A stretch of 6,667 nucleotides of DNA from an uncultured Bacteroidota bacterium. GTDB taxonomy: Bacteria; Bacteroidota; Bacteroidia; Flavobacteriales; UA16. The notes beneath the pieces are model-generated. The model saw nothing but the letters and a program-made list of their open reading frames with translations, did no database searches and was not told the DNA's origin. The position numbers and the translations under genes were made by a program. Location: contig CACHDD010000046.1 of the NCBI GenBank assembly GCA_902578505.1, forward strand, positions 1 to 6,667. Direction: 5' to 3'. Numbering within the stretch: the stretch's first letter is position 1; every line of letters begins with the position of its first letter. Shown in pieces: positions 1-6,146 of the stretch.

Positions 1-179
1 CTCAACTTTTGGACATCGCAATTAAGTCCCTCTAAGATTCTTATAGCGGTACCTTCGCCTTCTTTAATTATGCCTAAAAGAAGATGCTCAACTCCAATGT
101 AGTTGTGCTCTAACCTAAGTGCTTCTTCTCTACTAAAGGTGATTACCTCTCTTACTCTAGGTGAAAACTTTGCTTCCAT
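1..179 (-). CDS. clpC: ClpC-type AAA+ Clp protease ATPase subunit, N-terminal fragment (runs off left edge)
   Basis: Reading the minus strand from an ATG at 179-177 gives 59 codons beginning MEAKFSPRVREVITFSREEA and continuing through NYIGVEHLLLGIIKEGEG to the window edge. The block of VREVITFSREEALRLEHNYIGVEHLLLGI-type residues is the first repeat of the Clp N domain in its ClpC form; ClpB starts differently, with an 'FT.KSQEAL' pattern. In this family the N domain docks adaptors and substrates, and two AAA+ modules further on unfold proteins and feed them to the ClpP peptidase in the cytoplasm. Only the N domain is visible, so the Walker motifs and ClpP-binding loop cannot be checked. The start is the only ATG giving the usual short ClpC N-terminus; no strong ribosome-binding site precedes it. 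It is transcribed away from gyrA, an arrangement I recall from other Bacteroidota. The family call is firm from the N domain alone; ClpA or a ClpC paralogue is the main alternative. Confidence 0.9.
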   Translation of the reverse strand, partial: MEAKFSPRVREVITFSREEALRLEHNYIGVEHLLLGIIKEGEGTAIRILEGLNCDVQKL

Positions 180-261
180 ACTGCTCTAATCTGCTGGTGA
201 ATAATAAATGCTCTCTGCTTTAAAACACATGATTTATGCATTTCGTTGTTTCAAGCTATAT

Positions 262-269
262 CAAATCTA
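262..269 (-). promoter_or_regulatory. Putative clpC promoter, -7-type box
   Basis: On the minus strand this reads TAGATTTG, an exact match to the Bacteroidota -7 consensus TAnnTTTG, oriented towards clpC. Transcription would begin near 256, leaving a leader of about 75 bases before the ATG at 179. No TTTG or TTG -33 element is seen at the expected distance (about 17-20 bases upstream); TGTG at 288-285 is the nearest resemblance. The assignment rests on one short motif plus position. Confidence 0.45.
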
Positions 270-323
270 CATATCTAAATAAAACACATTAAGCGAAATA
301 CAATTCGTTATCCACATTAAATA

Positions 324-349
324 GTTGTCTATTGTGAAGAATTGACAAC
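324..349. promoter_or_regulatory. Imperfect dyad between the clpC and gyrA promoters (possible operator)
   Basis: The outer arms GTTGTC (324-329) and GACAAC (344-349) are perfect reverse complements. Within the 26 bases, 10 of the 13 symmetric positions pair, including ATT/AAT just inside. The right arm also contains TTGACA (342-347), but no matching -10 hexamer sits 16-18 bases downstream. The dyad lies between the two outward-facing -7 boxes, about 33 bases upstream of the gyrA box and 55 upstream of the clpC box. That is where a shared regulator could bind. No known regulator motif is recognised. Confidence 0.3.
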
Positions 350-381
350 ATTTTTTAGGCCAAACTGAGGTGCAGTTTTCG

Positions 382-389
382 TATTTTTG
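382..389 (+). promoter_or_regulatory. Putative gyrA promoter, -7-type box
   Basis: TATTTTTG matches the Bacteroidota -7 consensus TAnnTTTG exactly and faces gyrA. Initiation would fall near 395, giving a leader of about 80 bases. No TTTG or TTG -33 element lies at the usual distance; TTGACA at 342-347 is too far upstream to be its partner. The call rests on the -7 motif and its position. Confidence 0.45.
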
Positions 390-417
390 ATTGCCTTTCA
401 AAGCCATTGAATTCACT

Positions 418-429
418 AGCTATATAGCT
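418..429. repeat. 12-base perfect palindrome in the gyrA leader
   Basis: AGCTATATAGCT is a perfect palindrome lying between the predicted gyrA transcription start (near 395) and the start codon. It could be a dimeric-protein site or a small hairpin with little loop. No known family of operators is recognised. In AT-rich DNA a 12-base palindrome can occur by chance, so function is uncertain. Confidence 0.35.
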
Positions 430-450
430 GAATTTTAAACAGGTTTTGGA

Positions 451-472
451 ATAGAAAAAGGATAGAAAAAGG
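451..472 (+). repeat. Tandem 11-base duplication covering the gyrA ribosome-binding region
   Basis: ATAGAAAAAGG occurs twice back to back (451-461 and 462-472). The second copy ends five bases before the gyrA ATG and supplies the purine-rich AAAAAGG(A) that most resembles a Shine-Dalgarno sequence. The first copy puts the same element 16 bases before the ATG, too far for normal initiation there. The downstream copy therefore supports the start at 478. The duplication probably arose by slippage. Confidence 0.8.
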
Positions 473-477
473 ATATT

Positions 478-3051
478 ATGGCAGAAGGAGAAAAGATCAT
501 TCAGATTAACATATCTGATGAAATGAAATCAGCTTATATCGACTACTCAATGTCGGTGATTGTTTCGAGGGCGCTTCCAGATGTAAGAGATGGTTTAAAA
601 CCAGTACATAGAAGGGTGTTATACGGAATGCTAGATTTAGGAGTTCTTTCAAATAGAGCTCACAAGAAGTCAGCACGTATTGTTGGTGAGGTTTTAGGTA
701 AATACCACCCACACGGCGATTCATCTGTATATGACACCATGGTGAGAATGGCCCAAGACTGGTCTCTCAGATACCCAATGGTAGACGGCCAAGGCAACTT
801 CGGAAGTATTGACGGAGATAATCCAGCTGCAATGCGTTACACTGAGGCAAGGCTTAGAAAGCCAGCTGAAGACATGCTTGCAGATTTAGACAAGGATACA
901 GTTGACTTTAGGCCAAACTTCGATGAAAGCCTTAAAGAACCAACAGTACTTCCGTCTAAACTGCCAAACCTTCTAATCAACGGTGCATCAGGTATCGCCG
1001 TTGGTATGGCTACTAATATGCCGCCTCATAACCTAAGCGAGGTAATAGATGGTGTTACTCACTATATCGATAATAACAACTGCACAGTTGACGATTTGAT
1101 TCAACACATAAAAGCACCTGATTTTCCAACTGGTGGAGTAATTCACGGTGTCGAAGGAGTTCATGAAGCGTTTAGAACGGGTAGAGGTAGAGTTGTTGTC
1201 AGAGGGAAGACAAGGATTGAGGAAACTAAGTCTGGAAAGGAAGTAATTATAGTTGAGGAGATTCCATATCAGGTGAATAAAGCCGATATGGTTAGGAAAA
1301 CTGCTGAATTAGTTAATGATAAAAAGATTGATGGAATTAGTGAAATCAGAGATGAGTCAGATAGAAAGGGTATGCGTATCGTATACGAACTTAAAAGAGA
1401 CTCAATCCCAAATGTAGTACTTAATAAACTTTATAAGTATACAGCTCTACAAAGCTCATTTTCAGTAAATAACATTGCTCTAGTTAAAGGGAGGCCTGAG
1501 CTCCTTAACCTACGTGACATGATTGTAAACTTCGTTGAACACAGACACGAAGTTGTAACAAGAAGAACTAAATATGAGTTAGATAAAGCAGAGGAAAGAG
1601 CTCATATCCTGGAAGGATTAATTATTGCAATAGATAATATAGATGCTGTAATTAAACTGATTAGAGCAAGTAAATCTCCTGAAGAAGCGAGAAATGGATT
1701 GATGGAGAAGTTTGAACTAAGTGAAGTTCAAGCTAAAGCAATTCTAGATATGCGTCTTCAAAAATTGACAGGACTTGAAAGAGACAAGCTTAGATCTGAA
1801 TACGATGAATTAATGAAGCTTATCTCTGACCTCAAAGACATTCTAGCGAACAAGGATAGGAGAATGAATATTATCAAAACTGAACTTCAAGAAGTAAAAG
1901 AGAAGTTTGGTGACGATCGTAGATCTCAAATAGAATTCTCTAGTGCTGATGTAAGTATTGAAGATTTAATACCTGACGAACAAGTCGTAATTACAATTAG
2001 CCACGCTGGTTATATAAAACGTACTAAACTAGTAGAGTACAGGTCACAATCAAGAGGAGGCGTTGGATCAAAAGGATCTTCAACAAGAGAAGAAGATTTT
2101 CTTGAAGAAATCTTTACTGCAACTAATCACAACTGGTTACTAATATTCACTCAAAAAGGAAGGTGTTTCTGGATGAGAATTTTTGAAGTTCCTGAGGGAA
2201 GTAAGCAGTCTAAGGGTAGAGCAATCCAAAACTTAATTAACATTGAGTTAGATGATAAAATTTTAGCATACATACCTGTTAAGGACATTAAAGACCCTGA
2301 ATACACAAATGCTAATTATGTAGTTCTTGCAACTAAACAAGGTCTAATCAAAAAGACTAGTCTAGAAGCATACTCTAGACCAAGAACAAATGGCATTAAT
2401 GCTATCACAATTAGAGAAGGAGACGAGCTTCTTCAAGCTAAACTCACCAATGGAGAGAATGAAGTAATTCTTGCTCTAAAATCAGGAAAAGCTATTCGAT
2501 TTAACGAATCCAAGACACGAGCTGTAGGAAGAACTGCAATGGGTGTTAAAGGAATAACACTTGGTGGGCCTGATGATGAGGTAATTGGAATGGTGTGCGT
2601 TCAGGACTCAGAAAGCTCAGTACTTGTAGTGTCTAAGAATGGTTATGGGAAACGATCTGCAGTAGATGATTACAGAATAACAAACCGTGGTGGTAAAGGA
2701 GTTAAAACTTTACAAATAACTGACAAAACTGGTGAACTTATCTCTATTCTAAACGTTACTGATGAACACGATTTAATGATCGTGAACAAAAGCGGTATTA
2801 CGATAAGAATGGCTGCTGCCGATCTAAGAGTAATGGGCCGTGCCACACAAGGTGTAAGACTAATTAATCTTAAAGGAAATGATGAAATAGCATCTGTTTG
2901 TAGAGTTCCAAAAGCTGAAGACGAAGATATTCAAGAATTAACGGAAGTTATAGATGGCAATGATGGAAAGGTTAATGATAGTCAAGTGGAAGCGCCGCCA
3001 AATGATTCAAATGCAAGCATTAAAGGCGATGAAGCAAATACCGAAGAATAA
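478..3051 (+). CDS. gyrA: DNA gyrase subunit A
   Basis: This is the complete 857-residue breakage-reunion subunit of DNA gyrase. With GyrB it forms the A2B2 enzyme that introduces negative supercoils using ATP. The N-terminal catalytic domain includes the DNA-gate helix ([10 protein letters not shown], residues 77-86) and the catalytic tyrosine Y121 in [10 protein letters not shown], followed by the [15 protein letters not shown] segment and a coiled-coil region with [12 protein letters not shown] near residues 425-436. The C-terminal beta-pinwheel carries the GyrA box as TNRGGKG at 735-741 (consensus QRRGGRG), which separates it from topoisomerase IV ParC. The last 45 or so residues are acidic and low in complexity, as in many GyrA tails. 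The quinolone-contact positions matching E. coli S83 and D87 are S82 and D86, so there is no classical resistance substitution. The ATG is preceded by AAAAAGGA at suitable spacing, and the N-terminus [12 protein letters not shown] is normal for the group. The gene is monocistronic-looking, with its own -7-like box upstream and a hairpin terminator downstream. Confidence 0.98.
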   Translation: MAEGEKIIQINISDEMKSAYIDYSMSVIVSRALPDVRDGLKPVHRRVLYGMLDLGVLSNRAHKKSARIVGEVLGKYHPHGDSSVYDTMVRMAQDWSLRYPMVDGQGNFGSIDGDNPAAMRYTEARLRKPAEDMLADLDKDTVDFRPNFDESLKEPTVLPSKLPNLLINGASGIAVGMATNMPPHNLSEVIDGVTHYIDNNNCTVDDLIQHIKAPDFPTGGVIHGVEGVHEAFRTGRGRVVVRGKTRIEETKSGKEVIIVEEIPYQVNKADMVRKTAELVNDKKIDGISEIRDESDRKGMRIVYELKRDSIPNVVLNKLYKYTALQSSFSVNNIALVKGRPELLNLRDMIVNFVEHRHEVVTRRTKYELDKAEERAHILEGLIIAIDNIDAVIKLIRASKSPEEARNGLMEKFELSEVQAKAILDMRLQKLTGLERDKLRSEYDELMKLISDLKDILANKDRRMNIIKTELQEVKEKFGDDRRSQIEFSSADVSIEDLIPDEQVVITISHAGYIKRTKLVEYRSQSRGGVGSKGSSTREEDFLEEIFTATNHNWLLIFTQKGRCFWMRIFEVPEGSKQSKGRAIQNLINIELDDKILAYIPVKDIKDPEYTNANYVVLATKQGLIKKTSLEAYSRPRTNGINAITIREGDELLQAKLTNGENEVILALKSGKAIRFNESKTRAVGRTAMGVKGITLGGPDDEVIGMVCVQDSESSVLVVSKNGYGKRSAVDDYRITNRGGKGVKTLQITDKTGELISILNVTDEHDLMIVNKSGITIRMAAADLRVMGRATQGVRLINLKGNDEIASVCRVPKAEDEDIQELTEVIDGNDGKVNDSQVEAPPNDSNASIKGDEANTEE

Positions 3052-3072
3052 TTGGCATTAATTTTGAAAATG

Positions 3073-3117
3073 AAATAGTTAGTTATGAGCTTCAAAAGCG
3101 CTTAACTAACTATTTTT
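3073..3117 (+). terminator. Rho-independent terminator of gyrA
   Basis: The arm AAATAGTTAGTTA (3073-3085) pairs perfectly over 13 bases with TAACTAACTATTT (3103-3115). Inside, GAGCTT and AAGCGC extend the stem with one A-G mismatch around a CAA loop, and a TTTTT run (3113-3117) follows. It begins 22 bases after the gyrA stop codon. The A-run before the left arm might allow some termination from the other strand too, but no converging gene is present. Confidence 0.85.
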
Positions 3118-3124
3118 ACATTTG
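3117..3124 (+). promoter_or_regulatory. Putative promoter of the TPR gene, -7-type box
   Basis: TACATTTG fits the Bacteroidota -7 consensus TAnnTTTG exactly. Its first base is the last T of the gyrA terminator T-run. Initiation near 3131 would leave a leader of about 14 bases made almost wholly of A, directly before the ATG at 3145. No -33 element is evident. A second exact match, TAATTTTG at 3059-3066, lies upstream of the terminator hairpin and is a poorer candidate, since its transcript would have to pass through the terminator. Confidence 0.45.
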
Positions 3125-3144
3125 AAAAAACCAAAAAAAAAATT

Positions 3145-4296
3145 ATGAAGCAGCTAACATTAGTACTAGGATTACTTATTTCGGCTACAACGTTTGGCCA
3201 AAAGGAAGTTGTATCTGCATACAACGCTAATAAGGACGGTGACTACAGAGCCGCAGCAACTTATATTGAACAGGCAATTCTTGTAGAAAAAGCTGCAATT
3301 AAAGAAAAGACGTGGAGATATAGAGGGGAGATTTACTTGAATATCGCTGCTGATTCTTCAGCTGCAATTGAGTATCCAAATGCATTAGTTATTGCAAAAG
3401 AAAGCTACCAGAAGTCAATGGAAATTGATACAAAAGGGAGATATGAAGATGAAAACAGAGCTGGATTAAGTAGAATACAGGCAGCATCAAATAACAATGG
3501 TATTAATTACTACAATACTGGAGTATTTGATAGAGCAGGAAGCAGTTTTGACTTAGCAGTAGAAGTTGCTAAAATCTTCGATATTATTGATACGATTGCA
3601 GTATTTAATGCAGCGCTTAGCTACGAAAAAGCAGGCATGACAGATCTGGCAATTGAACGTTACAATGATTGTGCAAAAATTGAACATCAAGTTCCAAACG
3701 TATTCTTATTTATCAGCACACTATACAGAAACAATGGCGATAATGACTCAGCACTTGAAGCTCTTAAAACTGCCAGAGAAACATACCCTAGAGAGCAAAG
3801 TCTTATAATTGAAGAATTAAACATTTACCTAACTAGTGGTGATTTCGAAAAGGCCAAAACAAATCTTCAATTAGCTGCTGAACAAGATCCTTCAAATGAA
3901 ATTCTTTGGTTTTCATTAGGTTCTGTATTTGATAACCTTGGAAATTCTGATGAAGCTATTTCTGCTTATTTAAAAGCGATAGAAGTGAAGGCAGATTATT
4001 TTGACGCAAATTACAATTTAGGAGCATTATATTTCAACCAAGCAGTACAAGGAATAAATAAGGCAAACGACATGTGGAAGCCAAATATGCCCTCTAAAGA
4101 AGCTGCAGCTCAAAAGAAACTTGAAACTCAAGCTAAGGAGTTGTTTAATACTGCTAAACCATACTTAGAAACTGCATTTAGCGTAAACTCAGAGGATGTT
4201 CAAACAATTAGATCTCTCAAGGATATCTACCTTAGATTAGAGGAGGATGATAAATTCCTACAAATGAATGACCTTTTAAAGAAGAGTCAACAATAA
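3145..4296 (+). CDS. Exported tetratricopeptide-repeat (TPR) protein
   Basis: The 383-residue product opens with a Sec signal peptide: KQ, a hydrophobic core LTLVLGLLISATTF, and likely cleavage close to FGQ (about residue 18-19). There is no lipobox cysteine, so a soluble periplasmic location is most likely. The mature part is built of helical TPR-like repeats. Clear ones lie near 21-50, 118-142, 150-183 (AALSYEKAGMTDLAIERYNDC), 184-217, 218-251, 252-285 (LGSVFDNLGNSDEAISAYLKAI, the best match) and from 286 (NYNLGALYFNQA). The stretch 305-335 interrupts the repeats with a charged insert before a final helical pair. TPRs are protein-protein scaffolds, and nothing here indicates an enzyme or names the partner. 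The start is preceded only by an A-tract with no Shine-Dalgarno sequence, as is common in Bacteroidota. A TPR gene directly after gyrA is an arrangement I recall from other Flavobacteriia, but its function is unknown to me. Confidence 0.88.
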   Translation: MKQLTLVLGLLISATTFGQKEVVSAYNANKDGDYRAAATYIEQAILVEKAAIKEKTWRYRGEIYLNIAADSSAAIEYPNALVIAKESYQKSMEIDTKGRYEDENRAGLSRIQAASNNNGINYYNTGVFDRAGSSFDLAVEVAKIFDIIDTIAVFNAALSYEKAGMTDLAIERYNDCAKIEHQVPNVFLFISTLYRNNGDNDSALEALKTARETYPREQSLIIEELNIYLTSGDFEKAKTNLQLAAEQDPSNEILWFSLGSVFDNLGNSDEAISAYLKAIEVKADYFDANYNLGALYFNQAVQGINKANDMWKPNMPSKEAAAQKKLETQAKELFNTAKPYLETAFSVNSEDVQTIRSLKDIYLRLEEDDKFLQMNDLLKKSQQ

Positions 4297-4318
4297 ATTA
4301 ATTGGCCTTGATTTTTTT
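4295..4318 (+). terminator. Possible weak terminator of the TPR gene
   Basis: AAATTAA (4295-4301), which overlaps the stop codon, can pair with TTGATTT (4308-4314), including one G-U pair, around the loop TTGGCC. A run of seven T (4312-4318) follows. The position and T-run fit a terminator, but the stem is short and AT-only apart from the wobble pair, so it is uncertain. The inverted repeat just downstream may contribute. Confidence 0.35.
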
Positions 4319-4324
4319 CGATTG

Positions 4325-4361
4325 TATATATTATGTCATAAACTATTTAACATAATATATA
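4325..4361. repeat. Perfect 12-base inverted repeat with 13-base loop
   Basis: TATATATTATGT (4325-4336) and ACATAATATATA (4350-4361) are exact reverse complements, and the bases just outside (G4324, T4362) can form a G-U pair. It lies 28 bases after the TPR stop codon and is not followed by a T-run, so it is not a standard terminator. It may be a 3'-end stabilising or backup termination hairpin, or a binding site. The arms are almost all A and T, which lowers the significance. Confidence 0.55.
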
Positions 4362-4413
4362 TTATCATTCAAAAGTGATATAAGAATAATTAGACTATTT
4401 GAATCTGATAATG

Positions 4414-4421
4414 TATTTTTG
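4414..4421 (+). promoter_or_regulatory. Putative tRNA-Ser promoter, -7-type box
   Basis: TATTTTTG matches TAnnTTTG exactly. Initiation near 4428 would give a 5' leader of only about six bases before the mature tRNA. An upstream TTTG at 4398-4401 is only 12 bases away, shorter than the usual -33 to -7 spacing, so only the -7 box is called. Confidence 0.5.
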
Positions 4422-4433
4422 TCGCGCAAATCA

Positions 4434-4518
4434 GGAGGTGTGACAGAGTGGTCGAATGTACCGGTCTTGAAAACCGGCGTACCGCAAGGTACCGGGGGTT
4501 CGAATCCCTCCGCCTCCG
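4434..4518 (+). tRNA. tRNA-Ser, anticodon UGA
   Basis: A complete class II cloverleaf of 85 bases can be folded. The acceptor stem GGAGGTG (4434-4440) pairs with CGCCTCC (4511-4517) with one T-G wobble, and G4518 is the discriminator. The D stem is ACA/TGT. The anticodon stem is CCGGT/ACCGG with loop CTTGAAA, placing the anticodon TGA at 4468-4470, which reads UCA codons. The long variable arm GTACC-GCAA-GGTAC (4479-4492) is characteristic of serine tRNAs. The T arm is GGGGG/CCCTC with loop TTCGAAT. The next bases are CT, so the 3' CCA is not encoded and would be added by the CCA-adding enzyme. The gene stands alone, with its own promoter-like box and terminator. Confidence 0.97.
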
Positions 4519-4523
4519 CTAAT

Positions 4524-4554
4524 AAAACCCAATAGCTTTGCTTTTGGGTTTTTT
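4524..4554 (+). terminator. Rho-independent terminator of tRNA-Ser
   Basis: AAAACCCAA (4524-4532) pairs with TTGGGTTTT (4544-4552). After a T-T mismatch, AGC/GCT extends the stem around a TTT loop, and the T-run at 4549-4554 continues after one C. It begins five bases after the tRNA discriminator base. The loop region contains TAGCTTTG (4533-4540), a chance-level match to the -7 promoter box that could only serve the gene starting at 4701 with a long leader. Confidence 0.85.
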
Positions 4555-4700
4555 CTTTAAATAAACCCCAAGCTTGGTTGAGGATTAAGGGAAGAGAATT
4601 TTCATATGATTATAATTTTAAAAAAACAGAGTATAGTTAAGCAACACCTTTAAGGAAATACGAAACAATCCTTTTACACAATCATTCATAACTTTACAAA
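4555..4700. other. Intergenic stretch before the GWxTD gene, no clear element
   Basis: These 146 AT-rich bases must contain the promoter of the gene starting at 4701, unless the tRNA terminator is read through, but I see no exact TAnnTTTG box here. Near matches are TAATTTTA (4613-4620, inside TATAATTTTA) and TAACTTTA (4689-4696), the latter too close to the ATG to be useful. No small gene, repeat or structured RNA is convincing. Confidence 0.4.
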
Positions 4701-6146
4701 ATGAATTTGAAGCTGATTATTGCACTTGTTTTAGGATTTATCAACCTCACTTCATTCTCTCAAATACAGGTTGATGTTCATCAGTTTAAAACTTCTGATG
4801 GATCACCTTATTTAGACGTAATTATTGATATTCCTGGAAAGGATTGTAATTATATAAATCTTTTAGGTTATTGGCAATCAATAACTAATGTTACTGTAAT
4901 TGTTGAATCTAAAGGCGAAGTTGTTGAATTCTCCAAGGTAGATTTGAAAAGCCCTCAGTTTACAGATTCGACTGAAGCGTTTTCTACTAATCAACTACAT
5001 TTAGAGCGCTTTATACTTCCAACAGGAGTATACCAAATTTCAGTAAAAGTAAATGCAAAAATTGATCACTTGATTACAAATGATGTTAATGTATCTCATT
5101 CTGGAATTCCTGAAATTTCGAGTATTTTACTTGTTGAAGCTTATGCTAAATCACCAAATGAGGTTGGAAGTAAATTTTACAGGTCAGGATTTGAAATTGT
5201 GCCATTGACTGGAAATAAGATTTCTACTGTAGCTAGCCAAATTACATTTTATTCAGAGCTTTATAATATTAACGATGTCGTTGGCGAGGATTCGTTGTTC
5301 TTGTTAGTTTTTGGGCTTACAGATTCAAATGGAACTCTTAACCCAAATAACACACGCTATAAGAGGATTAATGCTAGAAGTGTTACTCCAATTTTTGAGA
5401 CTTTACCTGTTTCATTGAACATTCCTCCTCTATCTGGCGGCACGATATTAATTCAAGCAAAAACAAGAGATGGCAACTTAATTACTGAGAAATCAATGGA
5501 TATAATGCGTTTTCAAAGTAGAACAAAATCTCATCCTGTAATCAATTTTGCACAAGCATTTGATGATAGATCAATTCTATACAGACATTTGGAAGATCAT
5601 TTACCACTTGCGTCACCATCACAGCAGAATTTAATTTCACATACTCTTAAAAACAACCCAGACATTAAAGTATTACAAGGTTTTCTCGAGCAGTTTTGGA
5701 TAAAGAGAAACCAAAATGATCCTGAAGGAGCTTGGAGAGAATATTGTAAAGAAATATTAATAGTGGACAGCGTTTTTGGTGGTTGTAGAAGTGGTCATGG
5801 AGCTGATACCGACATGGGTTATGTTTATTTAAAATACGGTAAACCCAATACGATAGTAAAAAGACATCATGATACTGACTACTATCCATATGAGATTTGG
5901 CATTATCATCACACAAATGGTTTTACCAATAGGCGATTTTTATTCTATGCACCACATGTTGTTTTAGAATGTATGGAAATACTACAAACTGATATGCCTG
6001 GTGAAATTCAAAACGAGGATTGGTTGAGAATTCTAAAATCTAGAGAAAATCGAGTGAATATAATAGATTCACAGATTAATCGTTTAAACCCAAGAGATAC
6101 ATATTCCAGAGAAGAACCCGAAGACTTATACTACAATCCAAGATGA
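4701..6146 (+). CDS. Exported GWxTD-domain-like protein of unknown function
   Basis: The 481-residue product begins with a signal peptide (NLK, hydrophobic LIIALVLGFINLTSF, likely cleavage near SFSQ, residues 18-21) and has no lipobox cysteine. Residues about 22-270 look like beta-rich sandwich domains, with alternating hydrophobic strands such as YLDVIIDI and GVYQISVKV. Residues about 320-420 resemble the GWxTD domain: LQGFLEQFWIKRNQNDP, then AWREYCKEILIVDSVFG, then GADTD (367-371) followed by MGYVYLKYGKPNTI, then YPYEIWHYH and RRFLFY. The namesake Gly-Trp-x-Thr-Asp is changed here to Gly-Ala-Asp-Thr-Asp, while the flanking residues fit the family. The domain occurs in exported proteins of Bacteroidota and Acidobacteriota and has no established biochemical role that I know of. 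No Shine-Dalgarno sequence precedes the ATG, only an ACAAA leader. The stop codon overlaps the start of the following glycosyltransferase, so the two are probably co-translated. The domain call is from recognition of the conserved pattern, without a profile search. Confidence 0.78.
   Translation: MNLKLIIALVLGFINLTSFSQIQVDVHQFKTSDGSPYLDVIIDIPGKDCNYINLLGYWQSITNVTVIVESKGEVVEFSKVDLKSPQFTDSTEAFSTNQLHLERFILPTGVYQISVKVNAKIDHLITNDVNVSHSGIPEISSILLVEAYAKSPNEVGSKFYRSGFEIVPLTGNKISTVASQITFYSELYNINDVVGEDSLFLLVFGLTDSNGTLNPNNTRYKRINARSVTPIFETLPVSLNIPPLSGGTILIQAKTRDGNLITEKSMDIMRFQSRTKSHPVINFAQAFDDRSILYRHLEDHLPLASPSQQNLISHTLKNNPDIKVLQGFLEQFWIKRNQNDPEGAWREYCKEILIVDSVFGGCRSGHGADTDMGYVYLKYGKPNTIVKRHHDTDYYPYEIWHYHHTNGFTNRRFLFYAPHVVLECMEILQTDMPGEIQNEDWLRILKSRENRVNIIDSQINRLNPRDTYSREEPEDLYYNPR

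Noticed and set aside
342..347. TTGACA as a sigma-70 -35 element for gyrA
   Set aside because: No TATAAT-like hexamer lies 16-18 bases downstream (the bases there read CTGAGG), and Bacteroidota primary sigma factors use a different consensus.
506..724. Minus-strand open frame of 72 codons inside gyrA
   Set aside because: It lies opposite the strongly conserved GyrA N-terminus, resembles no family and has no credible start context. It is a shadow of the coding strand.
4367..4404. Inverted pair ATTCAAA / TTTGAAT upstream of the tRNA
   Set aside because: The arms are only 7 bases, AT-rich and separated by 24 bases, which is expected by chance in this composition.
4434..4518. tRNA-Ser as an integration site (attachment site) for the genes to its right
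   Set aside because: No integrase gene, no direct repeat of the tRNA 3' end within the window, and no phage-like genes. The genes following are ordinary chromosomal types.
4652..4673. AAGGA / TCCTT inverted pair before the GWxTD gene
   Set aside because: The five-base arms are too short to support a structure or operator.
5665..5916. Minus-strand open frame of 83 codons inside the GWxTD gene
   Set aside because: Fully opposite the conserved domain region, of unlikely composition and matching no family, it is treated as a shadow frame.
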